Shown piece by piece: positions 7,354 through 16,433 of a stretch of 64,000 nt of DNA. The notes beneath the pieces are model-generated. The model had not been told where the DNA came from. It searched no databases and worked only from the letters and a program-made list of their open reading frames with translations. How positions within the stretch are numbered: the stretch's first letter is position 1; each line of letters opens with the position of its first letter. A program made the translations under genes and the position numbers. Source of the stretch: UBA868 sp016776875. GTDB lineage: Bacteria; Pseudomonadota; Gammaproteobacteria; Arenicellales; UBA868. Location: assembly GCA_051201585.1 (NCBI GenBank), contig CP179198.1, positions 186,001 to 250,000 of the forward strand. The letters run 5' to 3'.

Positions 7354-8865
7354 ATGGTTGAAATCGCAGATCTACTGGCAGCTGGGCTACTGCAGTCGTT
7401 TGAGCCTTTAAATCTTGCCATGATTCTTGCGGGCTGTATGGCAGGGTTATTTATTGGTGCGATGCCGGGCCTGGGCTCGGTGAATGGTGTGGCTATTTTG
7501 CTGCCTGTGACTTTTCTGGTTCCGCCAACGGCGGCTATTATTTTTTTAGCGGCGCTTTATTACGGGGCGATGTATGGTGGCGCCATTAGTTCAATTACGC
7601 TGGGTATTCCAGGTGCCTCTACCGCAGTGGCGACTGTTTTTGATGGTCGACCGATGGCGCAAAAAGGAAAAGCCAATCAGGCAATGATGGCAGCAGCCAT
7701 CGCGTCTTTCATCGGTGGAACGATTTCCATCATCTTGTTTACCCTCTTTGCTCCGCCCCTGGCTGAGGTCGCGCTCAAATTTGGTCCGCAAGAAGAATTT
7801 GCGTTAATGATTCTGGCGTTTGCAACTTTTATTGGTCTCGGTGGAGATGATATCCCCAAAACGATCTTTTCGATTCTTTTGGGCCTTGTGATGGCAGCCG
7901 TCGGCTTCGACATTATCTCGGGCAAACCCCGATTGATTTTCTTTGACTTAGTCGAATTCCAGAGGGGCATTGGTTTTCTGGTGTTGGCAATCGGGATCTA
8001 CGGCATTGGCGAAATGCTTTGGACGCTCGAACAGACGGGTGGCAAGGTCAAGCTTGACTATGTGAAGACCACCTGGGGCGAGTTCAAGAAACATCTTGGC
8101 AAAATCAAAGCTTATCTGCCGACCACGTCGCTCGGATCAGCGTTGGGATTTTTTGTGGGGACGTTACCGGCAGCAGGCGCGACTCCAGCTTCACTAATGG
8201 CCTATGGACTGGCCAAGACTTTCTCAAAAGATCCGGACTCTTTTGGCAAGGGCAACATCGCGGGTGTTGCTGCTCCAGAGGCTGCGAACAACGCAGCATC
8301 GACAGGCTCGATGCTGCCGATGATTACGCTTGGCATCCCGGGCTCGCCCACAACGGCTATTCTGCTTGGCGGGATGATCATATGGGGACTCCGCCCAGGG
8401 CCGTTGTTATTTGCCAATAATCCCGATTTTGTTTGGGGATTAATCGGGTCGATGTATGTCGCGAACTTCGTGACCGTCGCGTTAAACCTGGCGCTCATTC
8501 CGTTGTTTGTTCGGGTCTTGGCAATGCCGTTCACGATCCTGACACCGATCATTTTTATTCTTTGCTTTGTTGGGGTGTTCGCGACGACTGACCGGATGTT
8601 TGATGTGTGGCTGATGCTGGCGTTAGGTCTTGGCGGTTATCTTTTGCGGAAACTCAATTACCCTGTCGCGCCCGCAGTACTTGCCATTGTGCTCGGTCCG
8701 TTAGCTGAACGATCCATGCGCCAGTCGTTGATCGGCAGCCAGGGCGATGTCACCACATTTATCAGTATTTCAGAACACCCGATATCGCTTGGGTGTATCG
8801 TCATCGCAGTCATGCTGATCCTATATCCGGTTTGGACAAATTACCGGCGAAAGATCGCTAATTAA
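7354..8865 (+). CDS. tctA: Tripartite tricarboxylate transporter large membrane subunit (TctA family)
   Basis: A 503-residue polytopic permease with about 12 hydrophobic segments. The family repeats are visible as GAMPGLGSVNGVAILLPVTF near the N-terminus and ITLGIPGSPTTAILLGGM in the second half. The similar glycine/proline-rich SITLGIPGAST in the first half reflects the internal duplication typical of TctA. It imports a carboxylate together with a cation, using the periplasmic protein encoded upstream. Length is as expected, and the gene is intact. No terminator was seen after it; a 127-base spacer with a 12-bp palindrome separates it from the ThDP enzyme. Confidence 0.95.
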   Translation: MVEIADLLAAGLLQSFEPLNLAMILAGCMAGLFIGAMPGLGSVNGVAILLPVTFLVPPTAAIIFLAALYYGAMYGGAISSITLGIPGASTAVATVFDGRPMAQKGKANQAMMAAAIASFIGGTISIILFTLFAPPLAEVALKFGPQEEFALMILAFATFIGLGGDDIPKTIFSILLGLVMAAVGFDIISGKPRLIFFDLVEFQRGIGFLVLAIGIYGIGEMLWTLEQTGGKVKLDYVKTTWGEFKKHLGKIKAYLPTTSLGSALGFFVGTLPAAGATPASLMAYGLAKTFSKDPDSFGKGNIAGVAAPEAANNAASTGSMLPMITLGIPGSPTTAILLGGMIIWGLRPGPLLFANNPDFVWGLIGSMYVANFVTVALNLALIPLFVRVLAMPFTILTPIIFILCFVGVFATTDRMFDVWLMLALGLGGYLLRKLNYPVAPAVLAIVLGPLAERSMRQSLIGSQGDVTTFISISEHPISLGCIVIAVMLILYPVWTNYRRKIAN

Positions 8866-8898
8866 TCCGCACCTTAACTTCAGCTTTAACGGTGTTGG

Positions 8899-8910
8899 CA
8901 CATTAATGTG
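8899..8910. promoter_or_regulatory. Palindrome upstream of the ThDP enzyme gene (possible operator)
   Basis: CACATTAATGTG is a perfect 12-base palindrome located 82 bases before the start codon in the tctA-ThDP spacer. The size and symmetry suit a dimeric repressor or activator site. No regulator gene is adjacent. The palindrome is seen directly; the role is inferred. Confidence 0.3.
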
Positions 8911-8992
8911 GCCGTCACGTAAAAAACGAAGACTATTAAGCGTTAGAATAAAACTCTCGAAACACTATCGATGAGTAAGAGGACTAACGAGA

Positions 8993-10735
8993 ATGAGTGC
9001 GGAAAAAAAGAAAACTGATACCGCGAGCGATACACTTGTGCAAAAGGATAAATCCGGAGATGTGATTTCCGGTGGACATCTGGTGGCAAAAGCGCTCAAG
9101 CAGGAAGGCGTTGATACTATTTTTACACTCTGTGGCGGGCATATCATCGACATTTACGATGGATGCCTCGATGAAGGGATTCGAATAGTCGACGTTCGCC
9201 ATGAGCAGACGGCGGCTCACGCGGCAGACGGTTACGCCCGCCAGACCGGTCGATTGGGTTGTGTTGTTACAACAGCGGGCCCGGGTTGTACCAATGCGAT
9301 GACCGGGATGGCCACCGCGTTTCGATCGGAAAGTCCGGTGCTCCATATTGGCGGACAGGGTGCCCTGACGCAGCACAAGATGGGGTCACTTCAGGACCTG
9401 CCGCATGTTGACATGATGGCACCGATTACCAAATTTTCGGCTGGTGTGCGCTCCACGGAGCGCGTAGCCGACATGATCTCGATGGCGGCTCGGGAATGTT
9501 TTGCCGGTGCGCCTGGTCCTGCCTATCTGGAGATTCCCCGCGATATCCTTGATCGCGAGGTTGCTATCGATCAGGCGATCGTTCCCCAAGCAGGCCATTA
9601 CCGCTCATCGATCAATAGTATTGGCGACCCTGCCGATATCGACAAATTGGCTGAACTTATCGTGAAGTCAAAAAAACCCGCAATCTTGTTGGGCACCCAG
9701 GTTTGGTCTTCGCGCAGTCATCAAGAAGCCATTGAGCTTGTTCGAGCGTTGAATGTTCCGGCTTATTTTAATGGGGCGGCTCGAGGCGTTCTGCCACCGG
9801 GTGATCCGCATCATTTTCATCGCACCCGGGGTGATGCCTTTAAGGAGGCTGATCTCATTATTATCGTCGGTACGCCGTTCGATTTTCGTATGGGATATGG
9901 CAAGCGGTTGCGCGCGGAAGCAACGGTTGTGCAGATTGATATGGATTACCGCACGGTCGGCAAGAACAGGGATATCTCTCTTGGTATTGTGGGTCATCCG
10001 GGGACTGTGCTGAGTAGTGTTCTTGCTGCGACGACGGCGAGTGGTGACAATGGCGCGACAGCGCGACAGGATTGGATGGCCAAACTGCGTTCGGTGGAAC
10101 AAACAAAAACAGAAAAGCTGATGCCGTTGTTTACAACCGATAAGAGTCCCATCTCTCCGTACCGTGTTGCCTGGGAGTTGAATGAATTCCTGACCGACGA
10201 TACGGTCTACATTGGGGATGGTGGTGATGTTGTCACGATCAGCGCCCAGGCCGTGCAGCCGCGATCACCCGGTAACTGGATGGATCCGGGCGCACTGGGC
10301 TCACTCGGTGTGGGCACAGGGTTTGCCCTGGCCAGCAAGCTTGTTCATCCCAACAAGGAGATTCTCTGCTACTACGGTGATGGGTCATTCGGTATGACGG
10401 CTTTCGATATGGAAACTGCCAATCGATTTGGCGCGCCTTACATTGCAGTGATCGGCAATAATTCAGCGATGAACCAGATTCGTTTTGGACAGATTACGAA
10501 ATACGGTGAAGACCGTGGCGATACCGGAAATTTACTCGGGGATGTGCCTTTTTCAAAGTTTGGTGAAATGTTGGGGGGTTATGGTGAAGAGGTGACTGAG
10601 GCGGGTGAAATTGCGCCTGCACTGCAGCGTGCCAGGGAGGCCGTACAGGGCACAGGTAAGTCGGCCGTTATTAATATCTGGGTCGATCCAACCGAGTACG
10701 CACCGGGTACCAAAGCGCAGACTATGTATAAGTAG
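8993..10735 (+). CDS. ThDP-dependent enzyme, 2-hydroxyacyl-CoA lyase / oxalyl-CoA decarboxylase-like
   Basis: A 580-residue three-domain enzyme of the acetolactate synthase superfamily. The N-terminal PYR domain carries catalytic Glu71 in RHEQTAAHAADGYAR. The central domain follows (about 210-350), and the C-terminal PP domain has the diphosphate motif YYGDGSFGM with the distal pair GNN. PGALGSLGVGTGFALA is the form seen in 2-hydroxyacyl-CoA lyases and oxalyl-CoA decarboxylases, not in biosynthetic IlvB. Those relatives cleave or decarboxylate a CoA thioester and release formyl-CoA, which fits the downstream formyl-handling gene. No CoA-transferase or ligase is adjacent, so the substrate remains open; acetolactate synthase-like or carboligase activity cannot be excluded. 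Confidence 0.78.
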   Translation: MSAEKKKTDTASDTLVQKDKSGDVISGGHLVAKALKQEGVDTIFTLCGGHIIDIYDGCLDEGIRIVDVRHEQTAAHAADGYARQTGRLGCVVTTAGPGCTNAMTGMATAFRSESPVLHIGGQGALTQHKMGSLQDLPHVDMMAPITKFSAGVRSTERVADMISMAARECFAGAPGPAYLEIPRDILDREVAIDQAIVPQAGHYRSSINSIGDPADIDKLAELIVKSKKPAILLGTQVWSSRSHQEAIELVRALNVPAYFNGAARGVLPPGDPHHFHRTRGDAFKEADLIIIVGTPFDFRMGYGKRLRAEATVVQIDMDYRTVGKNRDISLGIVGHPGTVLSSVLAATTASGDNGATARQDWMAKLRSVEQTKTEKLMPLFTTDKSPISPYRVAWELNEFLTDDTVYIGDGGDVVTISAQAVQPRSPGNWMDPGALGSLGVGTGFALASKLVHPNKEILCYYGDGSFGMTAFDMETANRFGAPYIAVIGNNSAMNQIRFGQITKYGEDRGDTGNLLGDVPFSKFGEMLGGYGEEVTEAGEIAPALQRAREAVQGTGKSAVINIWVDPTEYAPGTKAQTMYK

Positions 10736-10761
10736 CCCGCGCTCCATATTTAAGGGATATA

Positions 10762-10800
10762 GGCCGGGGCTTGGCGTGAGTTGAGCTCTGGCCTTTTTTT
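10762..10800 (+). terminator. Intrinsic terminator after the ThDP enzyme gene
   Basis: A 10-bp stem (GGCCGGGGCT, 10762-10771; AGCTCTGGCC, 10784-10793) with two G-U pairs is followed by seven T residues. It lies 26 bases after the stop codon and just before the ribosome-binding site of the formyltransferase-like gene, so the latter needs read-through or its own promoter. Confidence 0.8.
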
Positions 10801-10817
10801 ACGCAAAGGAAAACATT

Positions 10818-11735
10818 ATGAAGCTTATCGTTCACGGCCAACAGGCATTTGGAAAATCTGTTCTCGAAGCATTGCTCGAGCGCGGTGAAGATGTATGCGC
10901 AGTGTATTGTGCACCTGACAGCGGCAGCCGCACAGATCCTTTGAAAGCCTACGCTCAAGAGCAGGGTCTGCCACTCTTTCAGCCTAAGACGTACAAGGAC
11001 GAATCGGTGGTGTCAGAGATGAAAGGTCTGGGTGCGGATCTATGCGTGATGGCCTATGTGACGCTGATGGTTCCCGAATCTGCCCTGAATGCACCCCGAT
11101 TAGGTTCGATTCAATATCATCCTTCGTTGTTGCCGCTGCACAAGGGGCCAAGCTTTATTAACTGGCCCATCATTTTTGGTGAAACAAAAACAGGGCTTTC
11201 AATTTTTTGGCCGGATGATGGGCTGGATACGGGCCCTATTCTCCTGCAGAAAGAAGTTGCGATTGCACCGGATGATACGTTGGGCTCACTTTATTTCAAT
11301 CACTTGTTCCCAATGGGTGTTGCTAGCATGTGTGAAGCCGTGGATCTTGTTCGTGAGGGCACTGCGCCTCGCATTGAGCAAGACCCATCGGGTGGCACGT
11401 ATGAAGGCTGGTGTCGTGCTGAAGATGTCAGGATCGATTGGCAGCAGTCCGTGGATTCAGTCTACAACATGATCCGCGGCGCTAATCCACAGCCTGGCGC
11501 GTGGACAACCTTGTCAGGTCGAAAACTTACTATCCTCGACAGCCTCCGAGTAGCAGCCGTTGAGGGTATGCCAGGAGCCGTAACCTCTATTGATGAGAAC
11601 GGAATGACGATCGCAGGTAATGGCGGATCAATTTTGGTCAGTCGGGTTAAGACCGAAAGCGGCGCGAAATTGTCTGCAGCAGATTTTCCTGGACAACTTA
11701 CCGCGAGTGTCGGGGATCTGCTGGGCGCCAGCTGA
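10818..11735 (+). CDS. Stand-alone 10-formyltetrahydrofolate hydrolase-like protein (ALDH1L1 N-domain type)
   Basis: A 305-residue protein of the methionyl-tRNA formyltransferase fold, in the form found as the N-terminal hydrolase domain of 10-formyl-THF dehydrogenase. The signature YHPSLLPLHKGPSFINW (100-116) holds the catalytic His101; IFWPDDGLDTGPILLQKE (129-146) holds the catalytic Asp137. A small C-terminal OB-like domain (about 205-305) contains NMIRGANPQPGAW. The Asn two positions before the His in Fmt is Gln99 here, arguing against a methionyl-tRNA formyltransferase. It likely moves or hydrolyses folate-bound formyl groups. Following a putative formyl-CoA-producing lyase, it may dispose of C1 units. 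A ribosome-binding site (AAAGGA) precedes the ATG. Confidence 0.8.
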   Translation: MKLIVHGQQAFGKSVLEALLERGEDVCAVYCAPDSGSRTDPLKAYAQEQGLPLFQPKTYKDESVVSEMKGLGADLCVMAYVTLMVPESALNAPRLGSIQYHPSLLPLHKGPSFINWPIIFGETKTGLSIFWPDDGLDTGPILLQKEVAIAPDDTLGSLYFNHLFPMGVASMCEAVDLVREGTAPRIEQDPSGGTYEGWCRAEDVRIDWQQSVDSVYNMIRGANPQPGAWTTLSGRKLTILDSLRVAAVEGMPGAVTSIDENGMTIAGNGGSILVSRVKTESGAKLSAADFPGQLTASVGDLLGAS

Positions 11736-11777
11736 GTTTGATGACTGATGGGTCTGCACGGGTTTAGGCCGCATTAA

Positions 11778-13539
11778 ATGGCGCACGAACTTACACCGGT
11801 TGATCGAGATCTGTTGTTACTGGCGACGGACACCGATCGATGCGCCTTGATTCTTTCGAATTGGATATTGGGAGTCTTCGATGATTTTTATGAAGACTTT
11901 TGCGAGATTCCTGCAAAAGCCAAATTAGCTTTTGAGACGAGCAACTTCAAGCAGTCTATTGAGAATAGCCATAATCGTTTGGTTCTGTATAGCAAGCAGA
12001 TGTATGCGCTCGCGGGGGCCTTGCCTGAGCAGTATCCAAAAGCGGTTAACACGGATGGGTTATGGGATCAGTTGGAAGCTTTATTACCGCGAGGCGGTTT
12101 CGGGGCGTTATGAGGCCGACCTTGCGTTGGCATTCCTGCATTCTGTTCGCCGCGTTGTGTTCATGGACGAATGGAATCCGGTCGATTACCTGGTCAATGT
12201 CGAAGCGGAGTCTGATCATGATCGTGATGCGATGTTGTGTCGAACGGTATCGGAAATTGATGGCGGTCTGATACAGGAGATACTCTCAGTCGTTGACTTC
12301 AGTATTCCATTCCGGGACGAGACCGGGGATATTGAAAGAACGCAACTGCGCATTAATCAGCAGCTTATGGAGCGAGGTGCACTCGACCAGGTGGTTGGGG
12401 TGGACGCCATCAGAGGCGGGTTCTTTCGTAATCGCGGCGTTTATATTGTGGGCCGGATTCGATTGAAAGGAGAGGCTGTGTTACCGCTTATTCTCGCGCT
12501 TTTAAACGATGATGAAGGTATCTACATTGATGCGGTTTTGAGTGATGAACGTGAAGCGCATAATCTTTTTAGTACGACGCGCGCGAATTTTATTGTGACA
12601 AATGAGTACTATCACGAGCTTGCCCGATTTTTGCATCGCATTATGCCCAAACGGCCGCTGGGCCTTCATTACTCTTCTGTCGGGTTTAATCACTTTGGCA
12701 AAGTCGCCGTAATGGAAGAGTTAGCCCAAGAACTGGCTTCAGGTAATGCGCTTTTGGATACCGCTGTCGGATTTCCCGGGACCGTTGCGATCGGGTTTCA
12801 GGCCCCGGGATCTGTTTATAACCTTAAAGTGATTAGGGACCACCCGACAGAAAACTACAAATGGGGTGATTTCGAAGGGGTTCCAGCCGTGTTGGAGAAG
12901 TACCGACAGGTGCATGATATCAACCGCACAGGCAGCATGCTGGATAATGTTATTTATTACAACGTGACGCTGCCAAAGAAATATTTTGCCCGGGAGTTGC
13001 TCAACGAGATGCTTGATGCAGCGGGTGAAGCAGTTTCATTGCGTGACGACCAAGTTTTTTTTCATCATCTGATTGTTCAGCGAAAAATGATCCCCTTGCC
13101 GGTTTTTTTAGAGCACGCTTCCGCTGAGGACTGCGAGCGCGCGGTGATCAGTTTGGGTTACTGTATTAAAAACAATGCCGCCGGAAACATTTTTAACCGG
13201 GATCTGGATGGACGCAACTATGGTGTTGGCAGCCACACTCGTGTTTATCTCTTTGACTATGATGCACTTGAAGCATTTACAGAGGTGAAAATCCGGAGTA
13301 ATTCCGGGCGGGATGAGGGCGAAGAAGATATCCCGGATTGGTATTTTGAAGACGGGGTTATTTTCTTGCCGGAAGAGATCGAGTGGGGACTGAGGATCTC
13401 GGATCCAAAACTTCGGAATTTATTTCGGATGAAGCATGGAGACCTGACTCGTGTGGACTACTGGGAGAGAATTCAGGAAGAGCTTAAAGAGGGCATGGTT
13501 CCGCAGATTCAGGTTTATCCTGATAGCTGTCGGCTTTAA
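11778..13539 (+). CDS. aceK: Isocitrate dehydrogenase kinase/phosphatase AceK (single frameshift in this sequence)
   Basis: AceK phosphorylates and dephosphorylates isocitrate dehydrogenase, diverting carbon to the glyoxylate shunt. The gene is read in two frames: 11778 to about 12078 gives the N-terminus (ILGVFDDFYEDF), and about 12079-13539 the rest, with AVGFPGTVAIGF near the nucleotide-binding region, KVIRDHP, the VQRKMIPLPVFLE strand and NIFNRDLDGRNYGVG. Joining the frames by removing one base near 12078 gives about 586 residues, close to E. coli AceK (578). The join WDQLE/LYYREAVSGRYEADLA then lines up without gaps with the Pseudomonas protein as I recall it. The break overlaps AAGCTT and may be a sequencing error. 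No aceA or aceB is adjacent. Confidence 0.9.
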
Positions 13540-13571
13540 TACATCCGGTCTGCAGAGCCCGGTTTTCAAAA

Positions 13572-13610
13572 AAAGCCCTCAAGCGCGCTTGCGCTTGAGG
13601 GCTTTAGTTA
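13572..13610. terminator. Bidirectional intrinsic terminator between aceK and the DsrE-like gene
   Basis: A perfect 15-bp stem (13572-13586 with 13591-13605) and a GCTT loop lie between two convergent genes. The arms begin with A residues and end with T residues on both strands, so it can stop transcription from either side. It begins 32 bases after the aceK stop and 14-19 bases beyond the other gene's stop. Confidence 0.92.
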
Positions 13611-13623
13611 TTCTGAATTCGAC

Positions 13624-14109
13624 TTAAGGTCGTAAATACGCAAAATCCTCACCCTGTAAATGTGCGATTTCGGCAACGCCGCTTGGGACAATATCGCCTT
13701 CCTCTGCATCATAAAGATAATCAAGCTCGACTTTTCTGCCTTTCAGCGTGTTCGCGCATATTTTGAATGTTACGCCCTGATTTTTGAGGTTCGCGATTCG
13801 CGCGGTCATATCGTCATCGGCATTGCCTGATTTCATTTTAGTGTTAGCCACTTGATCCGGCTCCAAAAGCAGTGAAAGACCGTTGCCGTGCATCACAACT
13901 CTTAGGTCAAGGTTTTCGGCACCCGTTGCATTAATATGATTTTGAATGTTCCGAAGTGCGCCCGTTTGGCGTTTTGGATCATAGTAGTTGACGTGGTAAA
14001 CCACTTTTTGTTTGCCATAGCCGTGGCTGTCTGCGATGCTGGGCGAAGAAACGCCTAATAAAACCGCACCGGCTAAAATCGACGCGCTTAAGGTTTTCAG
14101 AAACTTCAT
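13624..14109 (-). CDS. Periplasmic DsrE-like family protein
   Basis: A 161-residue exported protein with a clear Sec signal peptide (residues 1-26, cleavage near SIA/DS). The mature part has the DsrE/YchN-like pattern: VVYHVNYYDP, a helix RNIQNHINATG, a strand DLRVVMHGNGLSLLL, and a late strand with one cysteine, GVTFKICANTLKG (Cys118). Cytoplasmic DsrE proteins relay sulfur on such a cysteine, but periplasmic members are common in sulfur- or redox-active bacteria and uncharacterised. A consensus ribosome-binding site (AGGAG) precedes the ATG. It is monocistronic and bounded by a bidirectional terminator. Confidence 0.83.
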   Translation of the reverse strand: MKFLKTLSASILAGAVLLGVSSPSIADSHGYGKQKVVYHVNYYDPKRQTGALRNIQNHINATGAENLDLRVVMHGNGLSLLLEPDQVANTKMKSGNADDDMTARIANLKNQGVTFKICANTLKGRKVELDYLYDAEEGDIVPSGVAEIAHLQGEDFAYLRP

Positions 14110-14460
14110 TATTCATCTCCTATCTTGTTCGTTTTCAATGTTTTGATTATTTGATGTAACGTTATAGTCGCTGACTTAAAGTCAAAGTGCAAGACACAAA
14201 CACTAAGCTCGCGTTACCAAACTGTAACTTAATTTTATAAAACAGATCGGGTCTCGTATCAACAACTACGGCGTAAGCAGGATAAAAATACCACTGGAAC
14301 CAGATGCTTTAATCGGTCAGGATTTACAGAATTTATTGGCAAACTTGGCAAGCGAATTATGAAATGCGCGTTTAATTAAAGATTTCGTTCGTAATTTGTT
14401 CGAAGCGTTTGATTAAAAGTTGCATAATGAGATATTCAATTTACGGTTGGGACCGAGAGT
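14110..14460. promoter_or_regulatory. Divergent intergenic region with a TGACTT-A-AAGTCA inverted repeat
   Basis: This 351-base AT-rich spacer separates the DsrE-like gene (minus) from the amidase (plus) and should carry both promoters. TGACTTAAAGTCA at 14172-14184 is a 13-base inverted repeat with a single-base centre, about 60 bases upstream of the DsrE-like start, and could bind a dimeric regulator. No gene or RNA was recognised in it. Confidence 0.35.
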
Positions 14461-15879
14461 ATGAGCAATGACCTTTGGCGTTTAAGTGCGTGCGAGACAA
14501 CTGCTGGAATCAAGGAAAAGCGTTTTACCGCTGAAGCGGTTGTGCATTCTGTTGCGGAACGAATAAAAACAGAAAATCCCCGCTTAAATGCGATTGTGCT
14601 TGATCTTAGTGATGAGGCTTTTGCTCAAGCTCGCGAAGCCGATCGACAAATTGCGGATGGGGAGGATGTGGGCCCGCTTCATGGGGTACCGGTCACCATC
14701 AAATCAAACGTTGATGTAAAAGGACAACCAACGCCGAATGGGCTTCCTGCGTTGGCAGAAGCCATCGCGTCGGATGATTCACCTGTTGTTTCGAATCTTA
14801 AAAAATCTGGCGCGATCATTATGGGGCGAACAAATACGCCAGAGCTCTCAATGCGTCTGACGACGGATAATCCACTATATGGCAGAACGCTTAATCCGTG
14901 GGACGATCAGGCGAGCCCTGGCGGGTCCTCGGGCGGCGCATCCGCTGCTGCCGCAGCAGGATTTGGCCCTATTCATCACGGGAATGATATCGGTGGATCG
15001 CTTCGTTGCCCTTCCTTTAATTGCGGTCTTTCAACGGTAAAACCTACATTTGGCAGAGTCCCTGCTTTTTTGCCATCGGCGCTTGAGGAACGCGGACTAT
15101 TGTCGCAATTAATTTCTGTGCAAGGACCTATTTGTCGTGAAGTTCGGGATGTACGGTTGTCGCTCAAAGTGATGGCGGGGGCAGATGCACGCGATCCTTT
15201 TTGGATGCCGGTGGCGTTTGATAATTGGCCTGAAGAGAGCAAGCCAATCCGGGTTGGGGTGACGACAGAGTCTTATGGTCACCCAGTGCATCCCGACATC
15301 ATTGAGTCAATCGATAAAGCGGCGGGCTACCTTTCCGATGCGGGTTACCGCGTGGAGGCGGTGACCCCACCCTCAATTGATGATGCGGCGAGCGCCTGGT
15401 TTACCTATTTGGGCGCAGAGTTGGAGGCCTTTTTAATGCCGTCTGCAAAAGCGCATGGCAGTGAAAAGATCCAGCAAATTTTCGAGTGGTACTTCGAGAT
15501 GGGACAGGTCGCAAAACCAGCCGAATATCAGGTTGGCATAAAAAATCGCACCGCCATGACCCGACAGTGGAACCAGTTTCTGGAAGATACGCCGTTACTA
15601 CTATCGCCATATTTTCTCCAACCGACGCCTGACTGGGACTGTGATGCAACAAGCCTTGAAGGAACGCGAGCGCTTTTTGACTCTGCGATTTACAGTACCG
15701 GAATCAATTGGGTGAGTTTACCTGCGGGCGTTACGCCAATTGGCATGATGGCAGGCCGCCCCGCCGGGGTTCAGATTATTGGTCGGCGCTTTCGGGAGGA
15801 TTTGATTCTGGACGCAATGGAAGCCATTGAGTCCCGAGTAGGTGTATTAACCAAGCAGTTGTGGGCTCGAGAGGACTAG
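14461..15879 (+). CDS. Amidase signature family hydrolase
   Basis: A 472-residue amidase with the Ser-cisSer-Lys triad: Lys81 in TIKSNVDVKG, the cis-Ser156 in PGGSSGGAS, and the nucleophile Ser180 in GNDIGGSLRCP. The C-terminal SLPAGVTPIGMMAGRPAGVQIIG is the typical closing motif. It probably hydrolyses a small amide or carbamate in the cytoplasm. It is not GatA, since no gatB or gatC lies nearby and the GatA-specific stretches are absent. The ATG lacks a strong Shine-Dalgarno. The stop overlaps the stop of the convergent cupin gene by four bases. Confidence 0.93.
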   Translation: MSNDLWRLSACETTAGIKEKRFTAEAVVHSVAERIKTENPRLNAIVLDLSDEAFAQAREADRQIADGEDVGPLHGVPVTIKSNVDVKGQPTPNGLPALAEAIASDDSPVVSNLKKSGAIIMGRTNTPELSMRLTTDNPLYGRTLNPWDDQASPGGSSGGASAAAAAGFGPIHHGNDIGGSLRCPSFNCGLSTVKPTFGRVPAFLPSALEERGLLSQLISVQGPICREVRDVRLSLKVMAGADARDPFWMPVAFDNWPEESKPIRVGVTTESYGHPVHPDIIESIDKAAGYLSDAGYRVEAVTPPSIDDAASAWFTYLGAELEAFLMPSAKAHGSEKIQQIFEWYFEMGQVAKPAEYQVGIKNRTAMTRQWNQFLEDTPLLLSPYFLQPTPDWDCDATSLEGTRALFDSAIYSTGINWVSLPAGVTPIGMMAGRPAGVQIIGRRFREDLILDAMEAIESRVGVLTKQLWARED

Positions 15880-16292
15880 AGGGGTTTTTCTTCTGCTTCA
15901 CTGAATGCGGGGACTGCGTGAGTTGCATATTTAGCGGGCGAGGTGAATTGAATAAGCTCGAGATCATCTGAGCAGGCGATTTCGTCGTGCACAATTCCAG
16001 GAGGCTGTAAGCAGCTATCGCCCTGACGAAAGGTAAATTCCCCCTGATCTTCGTACGTAAAACGTATCCAACCTTTCAAAACAAAAATCATCTGAAAATC
16101 AAGATCATGAGTGTGCGGGCCCGTGTGAGGAAACTCGGTGACCGGTTTTTTGACGCGGAGAATTTGGGCGTTGTATTGGCCATTTGTCGCTTCGTTGATA
16201 CCGAGTTCACGATATTCAAAAAAATTCCGGAGTCCCTGGGACCATGTGGCATCTTTAGATCGAGAGACGCAAAAGGTGTGACGAGTCTTCAT
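15876..16292 (-). CDS. Cupin domain protein
   Basis: A 138-residue single cupin barrel. Motif 1 is PHTHDLDFQMIFVLKG with likely metal ligands His60 and His62; motif 2 is GDSCLQPPGIVHDE with His102. The usual Glu ligand position is replaced by Gln67. Small cupins of this kind are metal-dependent dioxygenases, isomerases or ligand sensors, and nothing in the sequence selects among these. It is convergent with the amidase. A GC-rich inverted repeat lies 22 bases upstream of its start. Confidence 0.85.
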   Translation of the reverse strand: MKTRHTFCVSRSKDATWSQGLRNFFEYRELGINEATNGQYNAQILRVKKPVTEFPHTGPHTHDLDFQMIFVLKGWIRFTYEDQGEFTFRQGDSCLQPPGIVHDEIACSDDLELIQFTSPAKYATHAVPAFSEAEEKPL

Positions 16293-16313
16293 AGTTTTTA
16301 TTCTGGTATTAAC

Positions 16314-16329
16314 GCGCTGTCAACAGCGC
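16314..16329. promoter_or_regulatory. Inverted repeat in the cupin promoter (possible operator)
   Basis: GCGCTGT-CA-ACAGCGC is a perfect 7-bp inverted repeat with a 2-base centre, immediately upstream of the cupin gene (minus strand) and 105 bases before the next plus-strand reading frame. It is GC-rich in an AT-rich spacer and lacks a T-tract, which favours an operator over a terminator. It does not match a LexA box. Confidence 0.35.
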
Positions 16330-16433
16330 TTGCAAATCAAGTTTCACTGAAAGTTTACATATTTCTGATACAAGTTAGGCCATCAATTTTTGATAAATGT
16401 TGAAATTCAAAATTTAGACCTTATTTCTATATC

